Below are positions 53,712 to 62,091 of a stretch of 64,000 nucleotides of DNA, piece after piece. Source of the DNA: Oleidesulfovibrio alaskensis DSM 16109. Its GTDB lineage: Bacteria > Desulfobacterota > Desulfovibrionia > Desulfovibrionales > Desulfovibrionaceae. The stretch is taken from NCBI RefSeq assembly GCF_000482745.1, contig NZ_KI519495.1:1-64000 (forward strand). Reading direction: 5' to 3'. The notes beneath the pieces are model-generated. The model worked only from the letters and a program-made list of their open reading frames with translations, was not told where the DNA came from and ran no database searches. Each line of letters begins with the position of its first letter. The first letter of the stretch is position 1. Position numbers and translations under genes: made by a program.

Positions 53712-54155
53712 CTACCGCCGGGCCTGAGCCACGGCTTTGAGTGAAATGTTCATGGTCTCCATACCCTGCCCGGCAGCCCGCCCGATACGACCTGCCAGCA
53801 GCGGCACAAAAATGCCGGACACGCGCAGTCCGTGGGTGAAGCGTGACGTATGGCTGTCCAGCTGCGCAATGATAAAGCAATGGATCACATCGGCCAGACC
53901 GGGCATACGAAACGAACCGGTCAGCACCAGCTGGCGGCAGAAGTCGGCCTGCTGCACCCGCAGCATATAAGGGCTGGGACTGTTGCCCCACAGCCGTATC
54001 AGCGCTTCCACATCCTGCCCCGCTTCGGCTGTCCCCTGCATGGAAGGCATAAAAGGATTCCAGCGCTGCCATGCAGAAAAATCCGTCAGCACACGCCAGA
54101 TTGTCCACGGAGTGGTAGCCACCACGACGGAACGTTCGACAATCCTGCTCAGCAT
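53712..54155 (-). CDS. SRPBCC/START-like (polyketide cyclase-type) protein
   Basis: This 147-residue cytoplasmic protein has a helix-grip fold outline: ERSVVVATTPWTIWRVLTDFSAWQRWNPFM at the start, then alternating strands and a long C-terminal helix. Such proteins bind hydrophobic ligands in a central cavity. AAGGTG precedes the ATG at 54155; the longer frame to 54278 crosses the divergent promoter and is unlikely. It leads directly into coaX. Confidence 0.75.
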   Translation of the reverse strand: MLSRIVERSVVVATTPWTIWRVLTDFSAWQRWNPFMPSMQGTAEAGQDVEALIRLWGNSPSPYMLRVQQADFCRQLVLTGSFRMPGLADVIHCFIIAQLDSHTSRFTHGLRVSGIFVPLLAGRIGRAAGQGMETMNISLKAVAQARR

Positions 54156-54207
54156 GCGGGGCACCTTACCTTTTTCTCTCAAAAACTCAATATAATGCGT
54201 ATCTATC

Positions 54208-54236
54208 CTTGCTGCACAAAGCAATCCCAAGTATAT
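54208..54236 (+). promoter_or_regulatory. Sigma-70-type promoter of the bd-like operon, with hairpin at the start
   Basis: TTGCTG and TATATA are separated by 17 bases. Just after the expected start point (about 54243), GTAAGC-TTGT-GCTTAC at 54247-54262 forms a hairpin followed by five T residues. That hairpin could be an attenuator or an operator. Confidence 0.5.
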
Positions 54237-54319
54237 ATTGTCCGGTGTAAGCTTGTGCTTACTTTTTGCGGACTGCACACCGGGCAGGTTCCGCCCGCAA
54301 CAAAACGGAGGAAATGTCC

Positions 54320-55423
54320 ATGAATCCCGCGGCCCTCATCCCTCCGGCAGATTCCATTCCGGTCCACTGGGCATGGCTCGAAGGATTTCTGCTGCTCACG
54401 TTCGGTTTTCATCTGCTGTTCATGAACAGCGTGGTCGGCTCCGCCGTCATCGCCACGGTGCGCGCGGTAACCCGTCCGCAAGACCCGGCCCCCACGCTGC
54501 TGGGCAAAGCTCTGCCCAGTCTGCTGGCCCTGACAATCAATTTCGGCGTGGCACCGCTGCTTTTCGCACAGGTGCTGTACGGCGGCTTTCTGTACACAAG
54601 CTCCGTCATCATGGCTGTGTACTGGCTGGGACTTATCTTTGTCCTCATTGCTGCTTATTACCTGCTGTACGGTTTTTCCGGCAGCCGCCGCAAGAAAAAA
54701 AACGGCACGGTCTTCATCGCTGCGGCATGCGCCCTGCTGCTGTTCACCGGCTTTGTGCTGGTAAACAACGTCACGCTCATGCTGTCTCCCGACCGCTGGG
54801 TGGGCTACTTTGAAAAGCAGGACGGCAGCATGCTTAATCTAGGCGACCCCACGCTGTGGCCGCGCATTCTGCACTTTCTGCTGGCCTGTCTTGCCGTGGG
54901 CGGCCTGACGCTGGCGCTGCTGGCCCGCCGGGCGGCGCATAAAGGCACCATAAGTGCCGACGTTTCGGCCTCGCTCACACATGACGGCCTGCGCTGGTTT
55001 TTCTGGAGCACGGCAGCGCAGATGCTGGCGGGACCTTTTTTTCTGTTTTCGCTGCCGCGCCAGCTCACCACGGCGTTCATGGGACGCCACGGGCTGGGCA
55101 CGGCGCTGCTGCTGGCAGGCACGGTATGCGGCCTTGCGGCACTGCATTTCGCATGGCGCTCGCGCCTGCGGCTGACCATCGCCTTCACCGCGGGCGCCGT
55201 GGCGCTGATGGTCGGTGTGCGCTCCGTACTGCGCACCCTGTATCTGGCCCCGTGGTTCAGTGCGGCCGATATTCCCAGTGAAGGCCAGTATTCCCCGCTG
55301 ATTCTGTTTTTCGGCTCTCTGCTGCTCACCGGAGCCCTGATGGTCTGGGTATTGCGGCTGGCTCTCAACGGCCGCAGACAGCACGGCAATGCCACCGCCA
55401 ACGGTACGGAAGGAGAAGGATAA
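54320..55423 (+). CDS. Multi-pass membrane subunit related to bd-oxidase-like (CydA-like) complexes
   Basis: This 367-residue inner-membrane protein has about nine or ten hydrophobic segments and no heme c motif. The first helix region (HWAWLEGFLLLTFGFHLLFMNSV) carries His residues that could bind heme b. Overall it resembles the membrane part of the next gene product. CGGAGG precedes the ATG at 54320. Its stop is adjacent to the ATG of the multiheme gene, so the two form a complex by inference. I do not recognise the exact family. Confidence 0.75.
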   Translation: MNPAALIPPADSIPVHWAWLEGFLLLTFGFHLLFMNSVVGSAVIATVRAVTRPQDPAPTLLGKALPSLLALTINFGVAPLLFAQVLYGGFLYTSSVIMAVYWLGLIFVLIAAYYLLYGFSGSRRKKKNGTVFIAAACALLLFTGFVLVNNVTLMLSPDRWVGYFEKQDGSMLNLGDPTLWPRILHFLLACLAVGGLTLALLARRAAHKGTISADVSASLTHDGLRWFFWSTAAQMLAGPFFLFSLPRQLTTAFMGRHGLGTALLLAGTVCGLAALHFAWRSRLRLTIAFTAGAVALMVGVRSVLRTLYLAPWFSAADIPSEGQYSPLILFFGSLLLTGALMVWVLRLALNGRRQHGNATANGTEGEG

Positions 55424-57949
55424 ATGGAATATCCAGTCTGGTGGACGCCCTTTCTGAGCGGCGGCCTCGTTATTGCCATCATCGCCATCGTCCATGTTTT
55501 CATCGCCCACTTCGCGGTAGGCGGCGGCTTTTATCTGGTACTGACAGAAATGAAAGCCGTGCGCGAAAAATCAGACCACATTCTGGACCATGTCCGCAGC
55601 CACACCAGATTCTTTCTGCTTACCACCATGGTGGCCGGCGGGCTGACCGGCGTCGGTATCTGGTTCACCATCAGCGTGCTTTCACCCACCGTCACCAGCA
55701 CGCTCACACATTCGTTCGCTTTCGGGTGGGCGGCGGAATGGGCGTTCTTCCTCGGAGAAATCGCCGCGCTTCTGGTTTATCACTATTATTTCGACTCCAT
55801 GCCCCGCAAAGCGCACATCAAGGTGGGCTGGGTGTATGCCTTTTTCGCGTTCATGTCGCTTGTGGTCATCAACGGCATCATCACTGTCATGCTCACGCCG
55901 GGCAAATGGGCGCAGACACATCTTTTCTGGGACGGTTTCTTCAACGTATCTTTCTGGCCTTCGCTCAGTCTGCGTTTTGCCTTGTGCCTCATGTTTGCAG
56001 GGCTGTTCGCTTTTGTGACGGCCATACGCATTCCGCACGAGGAAACCCGCGAACGCATGGTGCGGCGCGCCGCCATGTGGGTTGGACTGCCTTTTGCCGC
56101 TGCCGCGCTTTCGGGCATCTGGTATCTGCTCATCCTGCCCGACCCGCAGCAGTCCATGGTCATGGAACGTTCCACCCAGACTCCGCATCTGGTACAGGCG
56201 TTCATTCCGCTGGGCATTGTCATACTGGTGCTCAGTCTTGCCATTGCATGGTTCAGACCGCTTTCTGTCCGCCGGCCGCTGGTATGGCTGGTGCTGGCGC
56301 TGGGACTGGCCCAGATCGGCGTTTTTGAATGGGTGCGCGAAGCCGGCAGAAGACCATACCTGCTGTACGGGCACACCTATTCCAGTTCCATCCGCGTGGA
56401 GGATGTGCCCCGTGTGCTCAGCGAGGGTATTCTGAAAACAGCCCGCTGGACTCATATAAAGGAAATCACAGAAGATAACGTGCTGGAAGCCGGCAAGGAA
56501 ATATACAAACTGCAGTGTATGACCTGTCACGGCATAACCGGCCCCATGCTGAGCATACTGGATAAAACAGAAAAATTCAGTGTGTACGGCATGGATTCGC
56601 AGCTTGACGGACAGGGCAAGCTGCGGCTGCACATGCCGCCATTTCTCGGCACAGTGGAAGAACGCCGGGCTCTGGCCGCCTATATAGTCACGGGCCTGCA
56701 CGGACGCACGGACGAAACAGCACCACCGGCCATACGCACCCTGCAGACCGCCATTCCCTCGTTTGACAGAGAAACGGCGCCCTATGTGCTGCTGGCATGG
56801 AGCACCAGAGGCATGCACAGCGTGGTGGAAGACGGCGCCCTGAATCTTGCTCCCGCCGGCAGCGACCTGCGGTGTCAGCTTGTGCGCCGCGACTCCACAC
56901 CGGAGATAATAACTTCGGGTGTGACCATAACCTACCGGCCCGAAGACGGGCACGGCCCGCAGGGCACCTTTGCCGCCAACGATGACATGCGTGCCCACGA
57001 GGCGCTTAATGTGGCCGTAACCCCCTATCCGCAGCCGGACACCTTCAATCCGTATCCGGTATACATAGTGGAGGCACGCGACGAAGCCACCGGCGCGCTG
57101 CTGGCGGTAACCAAAACCGTGGTGGCAGCTTCCGGCGAAGTGGCCTGCAACAGATGCCACGGCGGCCAGTGGGCCGTGGAAGACATGTCCGGCATCAGCA
57201 AGGCCACTCAGAATGACATATTCGCCGTACACGACAAAATTCAGGGGACCGATTTCACCGCACAGGCAGCCGCCGGCGAGGTCATCCGCTGCCAGTCGTG
57301 CCACGACGGCAACAGCGACATTCCGGAATTCTCCGCCGCCATTCACGGCTGGCACGCCAGCTATCTGACCGGGCGCGACGCCGATGCGTGCAACGGCTGC
57401 CATCCTTCGGCACCGGACGGGGCCACGCAGAGTTTCAGAGGCATCCACAACATGATGGGGCTTACCTGCACCAACTGCCACGGCCACATGGAAGACCACG
57501 CCATAGGTCTGCTGCGCAACGAAATCGAGCAGGAACGCTACGCCGCGCGCGCACTGATGGAACCGCTCAAGCCGCAACAGGCGGCATCGGCCGCCGAGAT
57601 TCCCCCCCGCGAGGCATGGACGCAACTGCCCCCCTGCTCCACCTGCCACGATTTCATGCAGTCTCCGCCGCCGGACCCCAGCGCCTTCGGCCAGTGGACG
57701 GCATCGTCCGCCGACCTGTTCAGCAACGGGCACGACTACATGGCAGCCATGATGTGCCAGGCATGCCACGGCGCAACCCATGCCGTGTATATGGCCGACA
57801 ACGCATGGGGCGGCATGGAGCGCGACAACATACAGCCCCTGCAGTATCAGCAGATGGCAGGACCCGTAGGCGGGGCCAACAACTGCGGCGTGTGCCACAC
57901 GCGTGAACTGGATATGTCAGAATCGGCACATCACCCCATTCCGCAGTAA
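55424..57949 (+). CDS. bd-oxidase-like membrane domain fused to an octaheme c-type cytochrome domain
   Basis: This 841-residue protein has two parts. Residues 1-305 form about eight TM helices resembling CydA: His24 and His29 in TM1 (VHVFIAHFAVGGG) and Glu105/Glu112 in AEWAFFLGEIAALL are possible heme b or proton sites. The rest is extracytoplasmic with eight CxxCH sites at 365-369, 575-579, 623-627, 656-660, 682-686, 738-742, 778-782 and 821-825. It starts one base after the previous gene's stop. It could move electrons between quinol and periplasmic cytochromes. Oxygen reduction is not established, since a complete CydA is not present. Confidence 0.82.
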   Translation: MEYPVWWTPFLSGGLVIAIIAIVHVFIAHFAVGGGFYLVLTEMKAVREKSDHILDHVRSHTRFFLLTTMVAGGLTGVGIWFTISVLSPTVTSTLTHSFAFGWAAEWAFFLGEIAALLVYHYYFDSMPRKAHIKVGWVYAFFAFMSLVVINGIITVMLTPGKWAQTHLFWDGFFNVSFWPSLSLRFALCLMFAGLFAFVTAIRIPHEETRERMVRRAAMWVGLPFAAAALSGIWYLLILPDPQQSMVMERSTQTPHLVQAFIPLGIVILVLSLAIAWFRPLSVRRPLVWLVLALGLAQIGVFEWVREAGRRPYLLYGHTYSSSIRVEDVPRVLSEGILKTARWTHIKEITEDNVLEAGKEIYKLQCMTCHGITGPMLSILDKTEKFSVYGMDSQLDGQGKLRLHMPPFLGTVEERRALAAYIVTGLHGRTDETAPPAIRTLQTAIPSFDRETAPYVLLAWSTRGMHSVVEDGALNLAPAGSDLRCQLVRRDSTPEIITSGVTITYRPEDGHGPQGTFAANDDMRAHEALNVAVTPYPQPDTFNPYPVYIVEARDEATGALLAVTKTVVAASGEVACNRCHGGQWAVEDMSGISKATQNDIFAVHDKIQGTDFTAQAAAGEVIRCQSCHDGNSDIPEFSAAIHGWHASYLTGRDADACNGCHPSAPDGATQSFRGIHNMMGLTCTNCHGHMEDHAIGLLRNEIEQERYAARALMEPLKPQQAASAAEIPPREAWTQLPPCSTCHDFMQSPPPDPSAFGQWTASSADLFSNGHDYMAAMMCQACHGATHAVYMADNAWGGMERDNIQPLQYQQMAGPVGGANNCGVCHTRELDMSESAHHPIPQ

Positions 57950-57970
57950 CCGCATAACAAACCACAACGA

Positions 57971-58005
57971 AAAACGCCCCGACCTGCACCGTCGGGGCGT
58001 TTTCT
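57971..58005 (+). terminator. Terminator of the bd-like operon
   Basis: A 13-bp perfect stem (57971-57983 with 57991-58003) ends in TTTT. Confidence 0.93.
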
Positions 58006-58088
58006 GTATGGAGTTCCGGCACAACGCTGCCGGATTCCAAGGGAGGAGGCTACAAGACCAAGGCCGGATGACCAATCCGGCCGCAGGA

Positions 58089-58134
58089 TAAAAACACCAC
58101 GGCTCCCTTTTCTTACAGCGTGAAAAGGGAGCCG
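58089..58134 (-). terminator. Terminator of the small sigma-54-driven gene
   Basis: A 13-bp perfect stem (58100-58112 with 58122-58134) is followed after a short spacer by five T residues on the minus strand. A second hairpin (GGCCGGAT, 58061-58082) lies just beyond. Confidence 0.65.
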
Positions 58135-58229
58135 CAAGGAGGAGCGGGCTGGCACTCGGACGGCGCGGGATTTGCGGAAGCCGCACCGGTGAAGGAGGGG
58201 GAAGCGTACCAGCCGGTATGCATGAAGAA

Positions 58230-58403
58230 TTACTTCCGGCCCCAGCCCTTGCCGAAGGCGTCAAAGGCGCTGGCAAAAGCGGGTGCTGCCTGACGGGCTG
58301 CGTCCCTGCCGGTGCGGCCGGATTCGCGCTTGCTGTTGCGGGCAGCATCAGCGGAAGAGGAAACATTCACAGTGTGATTGATAGTAGCTTGATATGTTGT
58401 CAT
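58230..58403 (-). CDS. Small Ala/Arg-rich protein behind a sigma-54 promoter
   Basis: This 57-residue protein has no recognised domain. It begins MTTYQATINHTVNVSSSADA, has a basic middle (RNSKRESGRTGRDAARQ) and an aromatic-Gly end (FDAFGKGWGRK). There is no signal peptide. AAGGAG seven bases before the ATG is an excellent ribosome site, which strongly supports the gene. The promoter at 58445-58460 is sigma-54 type, and the divergent gene encodes a sigma-54 activator. The function is unknown. Confidence 0.8.
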   Translation of the reverse strand: MTTYQATINHTVNVSSSADAARNSKRESGRTGRDAARQAAPAFASAFDAFGKGWGRK

Positions 58404-58444
58404 GGCGTACTCCTTATGAAGCAGCGTTTGTTTACTCAATCTAT

Positions 58445-58460
58445 AGCGCGAAGCGTGCCA
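58445..58460 (-). promoter_or_regulatory. Sigma-54 promoter of the small gene
   Basis: Read on the minus strand it is TGGCACGCTTCGCGCT, with a perfect TGGCACG -24 element and GC at the correct ten-base distance. The -12 flank is less conserved. The predicted start near 58436 leaves a 33-base leader. The AT-rich segment at 58485-58560, with TTGAA/TTCAA half-sites, is a possible activator site. Confidence 0.72.
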
Positions 58461-58582
58461 AAACAATCTTATCATTAAATATCATACAGTTGAAAGAATG
58501 GCATGTTTTCAATTCTGGCCATCTGTTCAATTATGGTGCATCATTTTTGACCAGTTGATCAAAAAATAACCGGAGCCGCTTC

Positions 58583-60484
58583 ATGAGCATAGCCCTCATA
58601 GCCCCGTACGAAAGTCTGGCCACCCTGTGCCGGTCCATCTGTCAGGAACTGGATCTTGATGTTTCGGTACATACCGGCAGCATGGAAGACGGAGTGCGCA
58701 TTGCCAGAAACCTTATGGCCGAAGGTGTGGACTTTTTCATCAGCCGCGGGCTGACAGCCCAGCTCATACGCGAGCAGTGCCCGCTGCCCGTGGCCGAGCT
58801 GGAGGTTTCGGCATTTGACATTTACCTGTGCCTCGAACCGTTGCTCAGGAGCGGCAAAAGCATCGGCGTCGTCGGCCACAGTGACATTCTGCGCAAGGCC
58901 AAGGGAGCCAGCGCGGCGCTGGGGTTCACCATCGACTTTTATGCCACGGCCCACCCCGGCGGCATGGGACACATAATGGAAGCCGCCCGCAGACAGGGCA
59001 TTGCCGCCATCGCAGGGGACGCTGTGGCGGCGCGCACGGCGGAACGGTACGGCATGGAAGGGGTTCTGGTACAGAACGGTGCGGATTCCGTTACCAACAC
59101 GCTGCAATATGCCGTTGCCACATACTCATACCTCACACGGCAGGCCACCATGGCGGGCAGGCTGCAGACCGTGCTGGACCGCATGGACGGCGGGGCACTG
59201 CTGGCTTCACCCGATGGCCGCATGCTGCACTGCAATGCGGCGGTACGCGCCATGCTGGAGCCTGATCAGGGCTGCACAGACACGTCCATGGACGATCTTT
59301 TTCCTCAGCTGGACTGGCGTGCCGTTCCCGAAGGACGCGCCGAAACCGTGCGCGAACTTGTCACCGTGGGCGGGTCCAAGCTGGCGGTTACCGTCACCGG
59401 CACCATGCACGACGACGCCATGGATGCGCTCATATGCACCTTTCATGACGTACGGCAGATTGAACAACTGGAACACAGCTTCCGCAAGAGCGCCAAACCG
59501 GACACCCCCACGGCGCGCCACACGTTCAGCTCCATTGTACACCGCAGCCCCGCCATGCACCGGTGCATCGCACGGGCCGAACAGTTTGCCGCAACGCAGA
59601 GCAGTATATTGCTTGTGGGCGAAACGGGTACGGGCAAAGAACTTTTTGCCCAGAGTATCCACAACCACAGCCCGCGCGCGCAGGGCAATTTTGTGGCCAT
59701 CAACTGCGGGGCGCTGCCGGAAGACCTGCTGGAAAGCGAACTTTTCGGGTACGCGGGCGGCGCTTTCACGGGGGCACTGAAATCCGGCAAAGCCGGTATG
59801 TTTGAACTGGCGCACAACGGCACCCTGTTTCTGGACGAAGTAAACGCAACCAGCCCCAAACTGCAGACGCGGCTGCTGCGCACCCTGCAGGAGCATGAAG
59901 TGATGCGCGTGGGTTCCACGGCGGTCATACCGGTGAACGTCCGTGTCATCGCCGCATCAAACGCCCCGCTGGAGGCGGAGGTAAGCGCCGGAAGATTCCG
60001 CGCCGACCTGTTCTACCGCCTCAATGTGCTCGACATCCGCATACCGCCGCTGCGTGAACGGCCGGAAGACATCCTGCTGCTGTTCAACATGTTTCTGGAA
60101 CGCTTCAGCGCGGAACAGCACCGCAGCACGCCGCCGGTGCCCCGCGGTACAGAGCGGAAAATCATGGCCCACGGCTGGCCGGGAAACGTGCGCGAGCTGC
60201 AGAACTATGCGGAAAAGTATGCCATTCTGTATCCGGAGGAAGCCGCGCTGGGCGCCGACATAACTCCGTGGACGCCTCACGCCGCCCTCACGGCGGAGAA
60301 TGCGCACACACCGGCGTACGGCACGGCCGCTGCTCCGGTTTCCCGCGATCTGCTGCATGGAACACTGGAAGACATCACACGAGCAGCCGTTGCCGCCGTG
60401 CTGCATGAAGAAAACGGCAACCTGAGCAGTGCGGCACGGCGGCTGGGCATCAGCCGCAACACCCTGCGCCGCAGGCTGGGATAA
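58583..60484 (+). CDS. Sigma-54-dependent activator with PrpR-type N-terminal sensor
   Basis: This 633-residue activator has a PrpR_N-like domain (about 1-190), which in relatives binds small organic acids. A PAS-like segment follows (about 195-300), then an intact AAA+ domain with GETGTGKE, GAFTGA and GTLFLDEV. A Fis-type helix-turn-helix closes it (LSSAARRLGISRNTLRRRLG). CGGAG precedes the ATG. It is divergent from the 57-residue gene whose sigma-54 promoter lies 123 bases away, so that gene is the probable target. No propionate or related catabolic genes are adjacent. Confidence 0.92.
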   Translation: MSIALIAPYESLATLCRSICQELDLDVSVHTGSMEDGVRIARNLMAEGVDFFISRGLTAQLIREQCPLPVAELEVSAFDIYLCLEPLLRSGKSIGVVGHSDILRKAKGASAALGFTIDFYATAHPGGMGHIMEAARRQGIAAIAGDAVAARTAERYGMEGVLVQNGADSVTNTLQYAVATYSYLTRQATMAGRLQTVLDRMDGGALLASPDGRMLHCNAAVRAMLEPDQGCTDTSMDDLFPQLDWRAVPEGRAETVRELVTVGGSKLAVTVTGTMHDDAMDALICTFHDVRQIEQLEHSFRKSAKPDTPTARHTFSSIVHRSPAMHRCIARAEQFAATQSSILLVGETGTGKELFAQSIHNHSPRAQGNFVAINCGALPEDLLESELFGYAGGAFTGALKSGKAGMFELAHNGTLFLDEVNATSPKLQTRLLRTLQEHEVMRVGSTAVIPVNVRVIAASNAPLEAEVSAGRFRADLFYRLNVLDIRIPPLRERPEDILLLFNMFLERFSAEQHRSTPPVPRGTERKIMAHGWPGNVRELQNYAEKYAILYPEEAALGADITPWTPHAALTAENAHTPAYGTAAAPVSRDLLHGTLEDITRAAVAAVLHEENGNLSSAARRLGISRNTLRRRLG

Positions 60485-60624
60485 AGGGGCACAACCGGCG
60501 GCAAAGCTTGCCTGCAGGCAGACGCACAAAATTACAACATTCTGTATTTTTTGCTTAAACTATCAGTGTGACCGTGTTTTGCATCTTGCGGCACTACAGG
60601 AAAACCCTTCCCAAGGAGTGTCGC

Positions 60625-60912
60625 ATGTCCATTACCGCCACACGCAACGAGGCTCTCGGTTCATCGCTTTCGCGCATTGAAGAAATGCTGGCAAAAGCCA
60701 GAGAGGCTTCCGGCCGCAGACAGACCGGCGCCACCACCACGGCACCGGCAGCGCAGCAGCCCATGCAGAGCGTACCCGCGGCCGACGATGTTGATCAGGC
60801 CTACGGCATGACCATGAACCTGCTGGGCGGCGGGCTGCACCATAATGCGGATGCAACCCGTACCGGCCACGCACTTGACCCCGAGCGCGTCGCCAAGCTT
60901 CTCGAGCTGTAG
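60625..60912 (+). CDS. Small hypothetical protein
   Basis: This 95-residue soluble protein starts with a helix (SLSRIEEMLAKAREASGRR), has a Thr/Ala/Pro-rich linker and ends with a second helix (DPERVAKLLEL). CCAAGGAG seven bases before the ATG at 60625 supports translation. No family is recognised. It follows the PrpR-type gene by 140 bases and may be independent of it. The hairpin at 60967-61000 ends this stretch. Confidence 0.7.
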   Translation: MSITATRNEALGSSLSRIEEMLAKAREASGRRQTGATTTAPAAQQPMQSVPAADDVDQAYGMTMNLLGGGLHHNADATRTGHALDPERVAKLLEL

Positions 60913-60966
60913 TCCCTGCGCGCGGCACTGCCGCACAGCCGCACACTTCAGCCCGCAGAACAGCAA

Positions 60967-61000
60967 AAACCGCATGAGACAGTGCTGTCTCGTGCGGTTT
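60967..61000 (-). terminator. Bidirectional hairpin between two convergent genes
   Basis: A 16-bp stem (60967-60982 with 60985-61000, one mismatch) is followed on the minus strand by a T run. It serves the TPR-like gene and possibly the small plus-strand gene. Confidence 0.82.
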
Positions 61001-61046
61001 GCCTTCATGACTGCACGGGTATTTCCGCCCCGCCACGGTCACGGCA

Positions 61047-61691
61047 TCAGGAGCCAAGCAGCGCAGCGAACTGCTGCTGCAGCTTGGCAGCCGCACCGTG
61101 ATTTCCCGAACGCTTGTAGGCATCAATGGTCATTTCCACCACCTGCCGCTCGGGAGAAGCCTTGAGAGCCCTCTTCAGATACCGCAAAGCCAGCGCCGGC
61201 TGCGATGCGGCCATCATGCGTTCGCCCATCATCCGGAATATGACGTCCTCATCTTTATGATAGGTCATGGCTTCCTGAAAGGCCTCATCGGCTTCTTTGG
61301 GCTTATGGGTTTCCAGCAGGCGGCTGCCGTATATGAACAGCCTGTCCAGTTTCTGCTTGCGTTCAAGAATCTTGCGATGATCTTCATCCAGTTCCTGATG
61401 CTGCAGGGCACGCAACACTTTTGCCAGCTGGATAAGCAGACTTTTTTCCTGCCCCGGCTGCCACACCGGGGGGCCGCCCAGCTCTCCTGTGACCTCGTCG
61501 GCCCTTCCGAGCAGCGCCACCACTTCGCGCAGGGCGCCTACCAGTTCATTCTTGCCCGCCGGTTCGCCGGCCTGCACCCATGCCTGCAGCGCCGCCGCCG
61601 TGGCGGCAACGGCCCGCTGCACATCATGCCTGTTGAAATACGCCTTTGCTCTGGCGAGATTTTCCTTGATGGCCTTTGCACTGTTACTCAT
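61047..61691 (-). CDS. TPR-like helical repeat protein
   Basis: This 214-residue cytoplasmic protein is almost wholly helical. The repeats EADEAFQEAMTYHKDEDVIFR and LALRYLKRALKASPERQVVE match TPR-type pairs. It probably acts as a scaffold. The ATG at 61691 follows GAGG; a GTG two codons upstream is an alternative. The gene is divergent from the ferredoxin gene. No partner is evident. Confidence 0.75.
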   Translation of the reverse strand: MSNSAKAIKENLARAKAYFNRHDVQRAVAATAAALQAWVQAGEPAGKNELVGALREVVALLGRADEVTGELGGPPVWQPGQEKSLLIQLAKVLRALQHQELDEDHRKILERKQKLDRLFIYGSRLLETHKPKEADEAFQEAMTYHKDEDVIFRMMGERMMAASQPALALRYLKRALKASPERQVVEMTIDAYKRSGNHGAAAKLQQQFAALLGS

Positions 61692-61827
61692 TTGCACCTC
61701 AGTTTCAGCCGTGCATCATCACTCTGCCGGTCAGCACGCGCGAACGGCACTCGATTGTGTACACCGTTCCGCAGCCATGATAGTCTTCCGGCAGCTAACA
61801 TATTATCAGTATCCGGAGGTATATTGT

Positions 61828-62022
61828 ATGGCTAAAAATCTTGTTATCGATCAGGAAGAATGTGTGGCCTGCGAATCGTGCGTTGAACTTTGCCCCGAGG
61901 CGTTCAGAATGTCCAGCGACGGCTCGTGTGCAGAAGTCATCGACCCGCAGACCGGCGCCGACTGTGTGGAAGACGCCATTTCCACCTGTCCTGTGGAATG
62001 TATTTCATGGGTCGACGAATAG
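61828..62022 (+). CDS. [4Fe-4S] ferredoxin (Desulfovibrio ferredoxin I type)
   Basis: This 64-residue electron carrier has cluster ligands Cys12, Cys15 and Cys18 and the distant Cys54 in CPVECI. Additional cysteines at 22 and 46 could form the disulfide known from mono-cluster Desulfovibrio ferredoxins. The protein is very acidic. Likely partners are pyruvate:ferredoxin oxidoreductase and hydrogenases. GGAGGT precedes the ATG. A bidirectional terminator follows, shared with the convergent NicO gene. Confidence 0.94.
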   Translation: MAKNLVIDQEECVACESCVELCPEAFRMSSDGSCAEVIDPQTGADCVEDAISTCPVECISWVDE

Positions 62023-62055
62023 CCGGCCCGCGGCGCATCCGCGCCGTCCTGTAAC

Positions 62056-62086
62056 AAAAAAAGGCATCCGCAGGGATGCCTTTTTT
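62056..62086. terminator. Bidirectional terminator between ferredoxin and the NicO gene
   Basis: A 7-bp core stem (62063-62069 with 62074-62080) has A runs on one side and T runs on the other, so it works for both convergent genes. Confidence 0.92.
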
Positions 62087-62091
62087 ATACC

